6,377 bases of DNA from the NCBI GenBank assembly GCA_013044425.1, contig JABEUK010000126.1, forward strand, positions 1 through 6,377. Direction: 5' to 3'. Position numbers and translations under genes: made by a program. This DNA comes from Thermoplasmata archaeon. GTDB lineage: Archaea; Thermoplasmatota; Thermoplasmata; Lutacidiplasmatales; UBA184. A model generated the notes under the pieces. The model searched no databases. It had not been told where the DNA came from and was given only the letters and a program-made list of their open reading frames with translations. Shown piece by piece: positions 1 to 5,768 of this stretch. The number at the start of each line of letters is the position of its first letter. Position 1 is the stretch's first letter.

Positions 1-588
1 GAACGGCACGGCCGCCTCTGCCTGCCAGGCCCACTGCTGTGGGTCCTGGGGTGCGGTCAATCGGGCCTGGATGAGCGCGTCGAAGTCGTGGGGGCGCTGG
101 GTAGCGAACGTGGGGCTCAGGGCAAGTGTCATCGTGCGGCGAAGGCGATCCGCCGCCGACTCCCCCTGGACGTTGCGGACGAGTTCGGCCCAGGTTTCGG
201 CCGGCATCGGTAAGGCGCCCGGGCCTCCTGGCGAGGTGGATACGAGGACCAGCCGCTCGACCCGCTCCGGAGCGAGGCGGGCGAGCGCTTGGGCGATGAA
301 CCCCCCCATCGAGACGCCGAGAAGGCTCGCGCGAGGGAGCCCCTCCGCGTCGAGCACGGCGAGCACGTCCTGGGCGAACTCATCGATGGAGTACGGACCC
401 GAGAGCGGGGTGCTGGGAGATATGCCGCGGTTATCCACGAGCAATAGGGATCGCGCGGCGCCGAGGGGGCCCGTCTGCTCGCGCCACATCCACGGGCCGT
501 ATCCGAGTCCCTCGATCAGCACGAGCGGAGCTCCGCGACCCGCGGCCGAGTAGTGGATCGACGCGCCAGCACGTCGGGCATAGGCCAT
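1..588 (-). CDS. alpha/beta hydrolase, N-terminal 196 residues (C-terminus outside window)
   Basis: This is an alpha/beta-fold hydrolase, open from an ATG at 588 to the window edge with no stop or frameshift. The nucleophile elbow GVSMGG (residues 91-96, Ser93) follows the predicted helix SIDEFAQDVLAVLDAEGL. It is preceded by the strand and turn LLLVDNRGISPS (about 48-59), the DNRG-type motif of lactonase/esterase-like members, and followed by ERLVLVSTSPGGPG. The oxyanion-hole segment near residues 22-35 reads LVLIEGLGYGPWMW, with Glu where HG-type members have His. The catalytic acid and His would lie in the missing C-terminal part. The start is one base after the livF stop and has a good Shine-Dalgarno, so translation is probably coupled to the transporter. 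Substrate and reaction (ester, lactone, amide or C-C bond hydrolysis) cannot be assigned. A haloperoxidase-like or enol-lactonase-like member is possible. The fold call is firm; the function is open. Confidence 0.9.
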   Translation of the reverse strand, partial: MAYARRAGASIHYSAAGRGAPLVLIEGLGYGPWMWREQTGPLGAARSLLLVDNRGISPSTPLSGPYSIDEFAQDVLAVLDAEGLPRASLLGVSMGGFIAQALARLAPERVERLVLVSTSPGGPGALPMPAETWAELVRNVQGESAADRLRRTMTLALSPTFATQRPHDFDALIQARLTAPQDPQQWAWQAEAAVPF

Positions 589-589
589 C

Positions 590-1327
590 TCAGATCCCTC
601 CGTCCGAGGGAACGGGGACGGCCTCGCCGAGGTAGGAGCGACGCACGGTTTCGTTCGCCAGAATCTCCTCGGAGGTCCCGGACAAGACGATCCGGCCGGT
701 CTCCAGCAGGTGCACCGTATGGGCGATCGGCGCGGTCTCGGCGACGTTCTGCTCGGTCAAGAGAATCGGCAACTCCCGCGAAATCGCCGAGATCGACACC
801 AAGAGCGAGCGCACGAGGGACGGATAGAGGCCCGTCGTAGGCTCGTCCATGATGAGGAACCGGGGTCGAGCGGCAAGCGCCCGGGCGATCGCGAGCATCT
901 GTTGCTGGCCACCGCTCAACAGACCCGCGGGAGTAGGAAGGCGGGAGGAGAGCTCGGGAAAGATCGCGAGGACCGAATCGATAATCTCGGCCTCGCTCTC
1001 CCTCCGGTCGCGCCGAATCGCGAGTCGGGTCCCGAGCTGAAGGTTCTCTCGGACGCTCAGGTCCGAGAAGACCCGCGCTCGCTCGGGCACGGTCGCGACC
1101 CCGAGCGAAGCGATCCTCCAGGCCGGAAGGGCCTCGATCGACCGGTCGTGGAATCGAACCGAGCCTTGGATCGGCCTCAGCGTTCCCGTGAGGGAGCGCA
1201 CGAGCGTCGACTTTCCTGCCCCGTTGGGGCCGATGACGAGCGTGATGCCCGCCTCCGCGCGCAACGAAACGTCGTCCAGTACGACCGAGCCGTAATAGCC
1301 GGCGCTCAGATGGTCAACCTCCAGCAT
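590..1327 (-). CDS. livF: HAAT-family ABC transporter ATP-binding protein, LivF type
   Basis: This is one of the two cytoplasmic ATPases that drive the Liv-type importer. It has 245 residues, normal for LivF. Walker A is GPNGAGKST (33-41). The Q-loop region reads VPERARVFSDLSVRENL (80-96), matching the LivF pattern VPExxxVFxxLTVxENL with Glu instead of Gln. The signature is LSGGQQQ (137-143) and Walker B is FLIMDEP (157-163, with Asp161 and Glu162). The switch position is TEQN with Gln193, the usual LivF replacement for His. The ATG at 1327 was chosen because the protein begins MLEVDHLSAGYYG, as LivF proteins do, and GGGAGG lies 4 nt upstream. The same frame stays open further upstream, but that stretch is antisense-like and lies inside livG. 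The gene overlaps livG by 14 nt and ends one base before the hydrolase ATG. The substrate of the transporter is unknown. Confidence 0.96.
   Translation of the reverse strand: MLEVDHLSAGYYGSVVLDDVSLRAEAGITLVIGPNGAGKSTLVRSLTGTLRPIQGSVRFHDRSIEALPAWRIASLGVATVPERARVFSDLSVRENLQLGTRLAIRRDRRESEAEIIDSVLAIFPELSSRLPTPAGLLSGGQQQMLAIARALAARPRFLIMDEPTTGLYPSLVRSLLVSISAISRELPILLTEQNVAETAPIAHTVHLLETGRIVLSGTSEEILANETVRRSYLGEAVPVPSDGGI
596..601 (-). promoter_or_regulatory. Shine-Dalgarno of the hydrolase gene
   Basis: Minus-strand GGAGGG, followed by ATC, lies 7 nt before the ATG at 588. It sits inside the last codons of livF. GGAGGGATC resembles the archaeal/bacterial anti-SD complement GGAGGTGATC with one base missing. 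It fixes the hydrolase start and supports translational coupling. Confidence 0.7.
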
Positions 1328-2018
1328 CGGTCCTCCCGATGTAGGCATCCCGCACGGCCGCATCGGCATAGAATCCCGAGGGGGGCCCATCGTAGATGAT
1401 CCGCCCTCGATCGAGGGCCACGACATCGTCGACGAACGGGAGGATCTCTCGGAGCCGGTGCTCCACAATGATCATCGCCTGACCTTGGGCCCTCAGGGTT
1501 CGCAGCGTCTCCACGATGCCTTCCGCCTCAAGGCGGCTGAGCCCGCCTATCGGCTCGTCGAGCAGGAGCAGGCGGGCCCCCGTGACGATTGCCTCCGCGA
1601 GCTCGAGACGCTTGAGAGCCCCGAACGGAAGCTGGTCGGCGGTCTGCTCGCGGAACTCCTCGAGGTTCGTAGCCCGGAGCGCGCGAGCCCGGCGAACGGG
1701 GTCGTTTCCTCGCGTGAAGACGCGCAAGTGTTCGTCCACCGTGAGGCTGTGGAGCGGGCGAACGACCTGATTCGTCTTGACGATCCCGAGGCGGGCGATC
1801 TTCCATGTGGAGAGGCCGGCGATGTCCAGGTCGTCGAATTCGATGCGGCCGGCGCTCGGCCGCACGACCCCGGCGAGCGCGTTGAGCAGGGTCGTCTTGC
1901 CCGCCCCGTTCGGGCCGACCAGGGCGAGGGAACCGTGGCGCATGGAGAACGAGACCCGGTCGAGGACGCGATTGCCGCCGAAGTGCTTCGCAAGCTCCGA
2001 GACGACCAGGCGAGTCAT
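1314..2018 (-). CDS. livG: HAAT-family ABC transporter ATP-binding protein, LivG type
   Basis: This is the second ATPase of the importer: 234 residues, shorter than the usual 250-260 because the segment after the Q-loop is compact. Walker A is GPNGAGKTT (35-43). The Q-loop Gln84 lies in KTNQVVRP. Walker B is LLLLDEP (150-156, with Asp154 and Glu155), followed by a GGLSRLE D-loop. The switch His187 lies in IIVEHRLREI. The signature helix reads LPFGALKRLELAEA (130-143): LP-aromatic-G is common in LivG, but the following glutamine (LPYGxQ-type) is replaced by Leu. The start is ATG 2018, which overlaps the livM stop in an ATGA arrangement and has GGGAGG 4 nt upstream. The frame remains open upstream, but only as a shadow of livM. 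The gene overlaps livF by 14 nt. It probably forms a heterodimer with LivF on the LivH-LivM membrane pair. Confidence 0.95.
   Translation of the reverse strand: MTRLVVSELAKHFGGNRVLDRVSFSMRHGSLALVGPNGAGKTTLLNALAGVVRPSAGRIEFDDLDIAGLSTWKIARLGIVKTNQVVRPLHSLTVDEHLRVFTRGNDPVRRARALRATNLEEFREQTADQLPFGALKRLELAEAIVTGARLLLLDEPIGGLSRLEAEGIVETLRTLRAQGQAMIIVEHRLREILPFVDDVVALDRGRIIYDGPPSGFYADAAVRDAYIGRTDAGG
1332..1337 (-). promoter_or_regulatory. Shine-Dalgarno of livF
   Basis: Minus-strand GGGAGG, 4 nt before the ATG at 1327, embedded in the last codons of livG (the Gly-Arg of YIGRTDAGG). It decides for the short 245-residue start over the longer open frame. Confidence 0.75.
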
Positions 2019-3016
2019 GACGCCTCCCGGGGTCCCGACGGCCGGCCGAGGGCGGACGGAAGGAAGAGGACGAGCAGGATCGCGACGAAGGCGAAGATCG
2101 GTAGGGTGAGCTCTTGGAGGTTGAACTCCGGTAGGGTCAGATACTGGCTGAAGAGGATGATGGCGTACCCGGCGAAGACCGACCCCACGATTCCGCCCAG
2201 CCCTCCCCGGACGATCGCCGCTCCCACGATGGCGATCAGCATCGGGTAGATCAGGAACTGGAAGTCGAAGCTGTCGATCCCTCCGAACGAGGTCGTCATC
2301 GCATAGGTCCCTCCGGCGAAGGCGGCAATCCCGCTCGCGAAAGAGAATACGGCCACCTTGTACGGCAAGGTTCGGATCCCTTTCGACTCGACCGCGTCCT
2401 CGTCGTCGCGGATCGCGCGCAGTACGAGTCCAAAGTGCGAGCGACGCAACAAGAAGCTCACGGTGAGCACGGCCGCGGTGGTGACCGAGAGGATCGGGAG
2501 CTCTGCCTGCGGGCTCGGGGCGAGGAAGGGAATCCCGATGTAGCCGATGGTGGGCATGTGCAGCACCTGCCAAAAGGCGACCACGAAGCTGGCGGCGATC
2601 AGGGGCAGCAGGAGCGAGAGCAAGGTGAAGAACGGGCCGCGCAGCCGAAGGGTTGGCAGTGCGAAGAGGAGGCCGCCGAGCAGACCCACCCCGAAATCGA
2701 TGGCGAGCAGGGAGAACGAGCCGCCGACGCCGTGGTAGTAACTGTAGCCGGTCGCCATCGCGCCGAGCCCGAAAAAGAACGGGAGGCCGAAACTGATGTA
2801 GCCGGTCAGCCCCGAAGACAGGTCCCAGGCGAGCGCGAGCGTGATGTAGATCGTCGCAAAGACCAGGGAGAGCGCGAAGTACTGCGTTCCGAAGAATTGC
2901 GGTAGAACCGCCATCACCGTGATCGTCACGAGGGCCAGGAGATAGATCGGCGCCCGCAGCACGCGCGCCGTTCCTTGGAGGAGGTTCTTCCAGCCGGGCC
3001 GGGGTTCACCCGACAC
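2015..3016 (-). CDS. livM: HAAT-family ABC transporter permease, LivM type
   Basis: This is an integral-membrane permease that pairs with LivH to form the solute channel. It has 333 residues. A short basic N-terminus is followed by about eight to nine hydrophobic segments, beginning near residues 22-42 and 46-65. LivM hallmarks are present: LAWDLSSGLTGYISFG (61-77), matching the NLxxGxxGxxSxGH-type region; LRLRGPFFTLLSLLL (123-137); and the ATPase-contacting EAA-like loop GLVLRAIRDDEDAVESKGI (196-214). GGLGGIVGSVFAG (271-283) is the conserved C-terminal glycine-rich element. The start is GTG at 3016, overlapping the end of livH by 11 nt, with GGGAGG 6 nt upstream. The end overlaps livG by 4 nt (ATGA). 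Transport specificity cannot be deduced. Confidence 0.95.
   Translation of the reverse strand: MSGEPRPGWKNLLQGTARVLRAPIYLLALVTITVMAVLPQFFGTQYFALSLVFATIYITLALAWDLSSGLTGYISFGLPFFFGLGAMATGYSYYHGVGGSFSLLAIDFGVGLLGGLLFALPTLRLRGPFFTLLSLLLPLIAASFVVAFWQVLHMPTIGYIGIPFLAPSPQAELPILSVTTAAVLTVSFLLRRSHFGLVLRAIRDDEDAVESKGIRTLPYKVAVFSFASGIAAFAGGTYAMTTSFGGIDSFDFQFLIYPMLIAIVGAAIVRGGLGGIVGSVFAGYAIILFSQYLTLPEFNLQELTLPIFAFVAILLVLFLPSALGRPSGPREAS
2023..2028 (-). promoter_or_regulatory. Shine-Dalgarno of livG
   Basis: Minus-strand GGGAGG, 4 nt before the ATG at 2018, within the 3' end of livM. It supports the 234-residue LivG over an N-terminally extended reading. Confidence 0.75.
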
Positions 3017-3893
3017 GGTGCGCCTCCCAGATCCCGCCCATGCCCCGCGGAAGTGTGAGGATGAAGACGATAGCGACCGCGAAGGCGACCAGGTCCGTCA
3101 CATCGTAGGGAATGTAGTACTGAGCCGTCACCTGGCTGAAGGAGACCAGGAAGGCGGCGGGAAGCGTCCACAAGAACTTACCGAGACCGCCCACGATCGC
3201 GACCACGAACGCGATGATGAACGGGCCGGTCCACATCGTGGGGGTTACCTCGCCGGTGGGAACGACGAGGACCGCGGCGAGGCCGATGAGGGCCGACGAG
3301 AGCACGATAACGAGGAGGGCGACCCGCCCGGGTGAGATCCCGAAGAGGGCGGCGGTCTCGGGATCGCTGGCCGTCGCGCGCAGCACCCGTCCCGAGCCGG
3401 TCCGCTCGACCCAGATGTACAGGGTCACGACCATGATGACGGAGACGCCGGCGGCGAGAAGGGAGAGCTGGCTAATGCTTACTCCCATCACGAGGATCGA
3501 GGTGTTGGGGATGAGCCCCGGGATGATGTAGCCGGCCTCTCCCTGGAACGCGTAGGAGAAGTAGTACTGGAGAAAGAGGGCGATGAGCAACGTACCGATC
3601 ATGAAGCGAATCGGGTCCGGGTTGCGACGGACGAAGAGCAGGAACGAGACTGTCCCTACCCCGATCGCAATCGCGATCGCTACCGCCGCGGCCGCGTAGA
3701 TCGAGACGCCGTCCTGGACGGCGAGCGCGTAGATCGTGTAGCCGACGACCATATACAGCGCTCCGTAGACGAGGTTGAGCAGGCGCGCGACCCCGAAGAT
3801 CAGGGTGAAGCCGAGCGAGATCAGCGCATAGATCGCCCCGCCGACCGCTCCGTACACCAAGATGATAGCGATGGCACTATCTACGCTGGCCAC
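3006..3893 (-). CDS. livH: HAAT-family ABC transporter permease, LivH type
   Basis: This is the first membrane permease of the importer: 295 residues, the usual LivH length, with about eight hydrophobic segments. Near the N-terminus it has YALISLGFTLIFGVARLLNL (22-41), the LivH signature (YALxALGLTLIFGVxxxxN). The cytoplasmic EAA-like coupling loop is GRVLRATASDPETAALFGI (168-186). GGLGKFLW (235-242) matches the conserved GGLGSxxGA position. The GTG at 3893 places the start 13 residues before the first conserved GAVGGAIYAL and has a weak AGGGGA 3 nt upstream; no better start is visible. The gap to the binding-protein stop is 28 nt and contains no promoter or terminator. The gene overlaps livM by 11 nt. 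Confidence 0.95.
   Translation of the reverse strand: MASVDSAIAIILVYGAVGGAIYALISLGFTLIFGVARLLNLVYGALYMVVGYTIYALAVQDGVSIYAAAAVAIAIAIGVGTVSFLLFVRRNPDPIRFMIGTLLIALFLQYYFSYAFQGEAGYIIPGLIPNTSILVMGVSISQLSLLAAGVSVIMVVTLYIWVERTGSGRVLRATASDPETAALFGISPGRVALLVIVLSSALIGLAAVLVVPTGEVTPTMWTGPFIIAFVVAIVGGLGKFLWTLPAAFLVSFSQVTAQYYIPYDVTDLVAFAVAIVFILTLPRGMGGIWEAHRVG
3023..3028 (-). promoter_or_regulatory. Shine-Dalgarno of livM
   Basis: Minus-strand GGGAGG, 6 nt before the GTG at 3016, inside the last codons of livH. The same GGGAGGCG octamer precedes livG. Confidence 0.75.
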
Positions 3894-3896
3894 GAG

Positions 3897-3902
3897 TCCC
3901 CT
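3897..3902 (-). promoter_or_regulatory. weak Shine-Dalgarno of livH
   Basis: Minus-strand AGGGGA, 3 nt before the GTG at 3893. It is closer and poorer than the GGGAGG sites of the downstream genes. It lies in the 28-nt gap (3894-3921) that separates livH from the binding-protein gene. Confidence 0.4.
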
Positions 3903-3921
3903 GCCTTGGCGGCCCGGACCG

Positions 3922-5397
3922 CTATAACACGACGGTGAAATTTCCTACGTTGGTTCCGCTCGGTGTCTGGTAGTCGTAGAACTGGAGCGGATGGGTCGCG
4001 ACCCACAGGAAATGGAGACGACCATCCGTTTGCCATTGCATCGCCACCCCGGGCACCGTCGGTACCGGGGTGAGGGGAACCACCAGGCCGTGGCTTGCGG
4101 AGAACTGGATGGTGCCGGCCGGCCCCGTATAGTTGGTGGCCTCGAGGTAGGGGATGATGGCATCGCTGGAGAGGCTCTTCGCCTGCTCGATGGCGTGGGC
4201 GAGGTAGAAGAACGACGAGTAGACGAAGCCGTCCTCGAAGATCGGGTTGAAGCTGTACGTCGAGTTGAAGGTGTTGTAGAAGGGGATCGACGACGGAGTG
4301 AGGTTAACGGGAAGCATCGGTCCCCACCCGAGGTTGAGTTCTCCCTGGGCTGCGCCCTGGGTCGCGGTGTAATAATTGTAGGTGGAGCCTTCCATCTCGC
4401 CCATCACATCGGCACCCATGATCAGGGGCTTCACCCCGCCGGTGGCCGAATCGCTCCCCCAGTTGAAGGAGCCGTAGTCGGAGAGGAGCAAGGGCGTCTC
4501 GGTTCCCGCCGCCAGAATGTAGATCGATTGGGTACCGAGGCTCGCCAGCTGGGCGAAGAGGGAGTCGTACGATCCCCCCGACGGGGAGAGCGGGAAGTAG
4601 TTCACATACACCGGATTGAACCCGGCGGATTGGAACGCGCCCCAGAGCGGGGAACTAGGCCCGCCGCTCCCGATGTCCGGCTGCGTCCAGGCCGCATCCT
4701 CGCCGAGGACGGCGATGTTCGTGAGGTTGTTGGGAATCAGGTGTTCCTTGTATGCCAGAAGGAGGTAGACGGGGAACGCTCCGAACTGGGCGACTTGGCT
4801 GGTCGAGTTCAAGAACCCGTTGAACACGTACTTGTGCGCGGCGTAATCCTGCTGAACGAAGGTCGAGATTGCAGGGTCCGCCCCGAAGGTGATGTAGATG
4901 CGGTGGTACTGAGAGACGATCGGCAGCTCGGCGTCGACGACGTCACTGCGATAACCTCCGATAAGGAAGTTGACGTTGTCCTGAGTGATCAGCTCGGTCA
5001 CGGCGTTGACCCCGTTCTGAATCGGGATGGACGGATCCGCCTCCTCGGTGTCGTAGGTGACGATCTTGAACTGATAGCTGGTCCCGTTGACGTTCACCCC
5101 GCCGGCGGCATTGATCTGGGAAACCGCCATCTGAGCGGCATCGGCCATGCTCTGACCGATCGGAGAATTCATCGGCAACGGCATGCCCACCGTGATCGTG
5201 TTGCCATTCACGGCGCTCGTCTGGTAGTAATAATAGAGGCCGCCGCCGATCCCGGCGGCAAGCAGCACCACCACGATTGCCACTACGACGCCCTTCGACA
5301 ATCCGGTCCGGGGCTTCTTCGGCAGCGAGGGTCGGCTCGGCGAGTTGGTTCCAGAAGGGGTTTGCGCAGAGGACGAGTTGGATGAAATATGAATCAC
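3922..5397 (-). CDS. livK: membrane-anchored solute-binding protein of a Liv-type ABC importer
   Basis: This is a type I periplasmic-binding-fold protein (LivK/Peripla_BP_6 class) that captures the solute outside the cell. It has 491 residues: a Ser/Pro-rich tail ending in basic KKPRTGLSK (1-35), a hydrophobic segment VVVAIVVVLLAAGIGGGLYY (37-56), then the binding domain starting TITVGMPLPMNSPIGQSMAD (67-86). Further family features are AAQMAVSQINAAGGVNVNG (87-105), FLIGGYRSD (144-152) and the C-terminal GPAGTIQFSASHG with AMQWQTDGRLHFLW. There is no lipobox and no cysteine, so anchoring is probably by the uncleaved segment. Seven sequons lie on the outer side (N104, N197, N224, N365, N378, N422, N486). 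The GTG at 5397 fits a leaderless start from the TATA box at 5421-5428; a TTG at 5301 (residue 33) would give a conventional short signal. The ligand is unknown, and the symbol denotes family only. Confidence 0.92.
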   Translation of the reverse strand: MIHISSNSSSAQTPSGTNSPSRPSLPKKPRTGLSKGVVVAIVVVLLAAGIGGGLYYYYQTSAVNGNTITVGMPLPMNSPIGQSMADAAQMAVSQINAAGGVNVNGTSYQFKIVTYDTEEADPSIPIQNGVNAVTELITQDNVNFLIGGYRSDVVDAELPIVSQYHRIYITFGADPAISTFVQQDYAAHKYVFNGFLNSTSQVAQFGAFPVYLLLAYKEHLIPNNLTNIAVLGEDAAWTQPDIGSGGPSSPLWGAFQSAGFNPVYVNYFPLSPSGGSYDSLFAQLASLGTQSIYILAAGTETPLLLSDYGSFNWGSDSATGGVKPLIMGADVMGEMEGSTYNYYTATQGAAQGELNLGWGPMLPVNLTPSSIPFYNTFNSTYSFNPIFEDGFVYSSFFYLAHAIEQAKSLSSDAIIPYLEATNYTGPAGTIQFSASHGLVVPLTPVPTVPGVAMQWQTDGRLHFLWVATHPLQFYDYQTPSGTNVGNFTVVL

Positions 5398-5420
5398 CCT
5401 TCATGTGTATCCCACCCCTC

Positions 5421-5428
5421 TATAAAAG
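5421..5428 (-). promoter_or_regulatory. archaeal-type TATA box of the liv operon
   Basis: Minus-strand CTTTTATA stands out in an otherwise very GC-rich stretch and is the only T4 run in the spacer on this strand. It occupies -31 to -24 relative to the GTG at 5397, the spacing expected for TBP-directed initiation on or within a few bases of the start codon. The BRE position upstream (ATCGGT) is not strongly purine-rich. No bacterial -35 element lies at the right distance. This is the only promoter candidate I see for the six-gene unit. Confidence 0.65.
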
Positions 5429-5468
5429 ACCGATGATGCGACCTCGCGAGCCTTCGACCGCCACGGCA

Positions 5469-5483
5469 CGGTTCGCCGAACCG
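5469..5483. repeat. inverted repeat CGGTTC-GCC-GAACCG upstream of the TATA box
   Basis: Perfect 6-bp arms with a 3-nt centre, about 40 bp upstream of the TATA box (5421-5428). The position would suit an activator or repressor site, but arms this short also arise by chance in GC-rich DNA. Confidence 0.4.
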
Positions 5484-5501
5484 GTGGGAGCGATCCTCGG
5501 A

Positions 5502-5536
5502 CGCCGGCGCGAGAGGATGCGGCCCGCCGGCGCGAG
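5502..5536. repeat. 12-bp direct repeat CGCCGGCGCGAG, two copies
   Basis: Identical copies lie at 5502-5513 and 5525-5536, 23 bp start to start, roughly two helical turns, so both would face the same side of the DNA. The first copy overlaps a weaker dyad ATCCTC (5493-5498) / GAGGAT (5513-5518). This could be a tandem regulator-binding site for the liv operon; no known motif was recognised. Confidence 0.4.
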
Positions 5537-5540
5537 GAAT

Positions 5541-5566
5541 GGCCCGGTCGGAGATGATACCGGGCC
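5541..5566. repeat. inverted repeat GGCCCGGT / ACCGGGCC, 10-nt loop
   Basis: Perfect 8-bp arms (5541-5548 and 5559-5566) flank the loop CGGAGATGAT. A transcript in either direction could form a GC-rich hairpin. No U-tract follows on either strand, so a terminator role is not supported; an operator or mRNA structure remains possible. Confidence 0.45.
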
Positions 5567-5618
5567 GGGGACCCGAAAGGAGCCAACACGAGGAGTTCTA
5601 CAACTAAGTGGGTTCGGC

Positions 5619-5632
5619 CCCGTGCATACGGG
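5619..5632. repeat. short inverted repeat CCCGT-GCAT-ACGGG
   Basis: Five-bp arms around GCAT, flanked by two GGGTTC copies (5610-5615 and 5630-5635). This is a weak signal on its own, recorded because it lies in the same dyad-rich spacer. Confidence 0.25.
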
Positions 5633-5687
5633 TTCACTCCGCGCCTTTTCCCTCGCGGGGTCGAAATCGCAAGTGGGGCGCGGGGGG

Positions 5688-5705
5688 CGTCGACCGAGGT
5701 CGACG
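5688..5705. repeat. 18-bp near-perfect palindrome CGTCGACC-GA-GGTCGACG
   Basis: Perfect 8-bp arms with a 2-bp centre lie 63 bp past the permease stop. As RNA it can form a 7-bp stem closed by a CGAG tetraloop. No T-run follows on the minus strand, so it is more like a dimeric-regulator site or a 3'-end stabilising hairpin than a classical terminator. Confidence 0.5.
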
Positions 5706-5768
5706 GGAGGCGCCGGGTGCTGAACCGCCGATCGACGAGGGGGACGCCCACTACGAAAGAGTCGCGAG

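Larger units (their letters stand above)
5398..5768. other. non-coding spacer between the ABC-2 permease gene and the liv operon
   Basis: No credible gene is present in these 371 nt. Open frames here have arginine/proline-rich, low-complexity translations, no Shine-Dalgarno and no family motif, or are shadows of the permease gene. The stretch holds the operon TATA box, four inverted repeats annotated separately plus a fifth at 5493-5518 (ATCCTC/GAGGAT), and one 12-bp direct repeat. No T-rich archaeal terminator and no tRNA-like fold could be recognised. Confidence 0.6.

Noticed and set aside
71..553. 160-codon plus-strand frame at the left end
   Set aside because: It is Ser/Arg-rich and lies antisense to the alpha/beta hydrolase, whose GVSMGG elbow and uninterrupted frame are convincing.
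1328..1468. N-terminal extension of livF (47 extra residues)
   Set aside because: It is shadow sequence overlapping livG; the ATG at 1327 has GGGAGG and begins with the canonical LivF start.
2019..2573. N-terminal extension of livG into livM (185 extra residues)
   Set aside because: The extension is Arg/Asp-rich shadow sequence inside livM; the ATG at 2018 has a strong SD and gives the standard family N-terminus.
3991..5385. 464-codon open frame on the plus strand opposite the binding-protein gene
   Set aside because: It lies entirely antisense to a gene with clear family motifs; its translation is charged and motif-free. Long antisense frames are expected at this GC content.
5421..5450. 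bacterial sigma-70 promoter using TATAGA as -10
   Set aside because: No TTGACA-like -35 is found at 16-18 bp, while the archaeal TATA spacing to the GTG start is exact.
5541..5566. intrinsic terminator for the permease transcript
   Set aside because: The GC hairpin has no T-tract on either strand, and the spacer has no other T-run on the minus strand apart from the TATA box.
5606..5645. tRNA-like GGTTCACTCC next to a small hairpin
   Set aside because: The invariant A of the T-loop is C, and no acceptor, D or anticodon arms can be paired around it.
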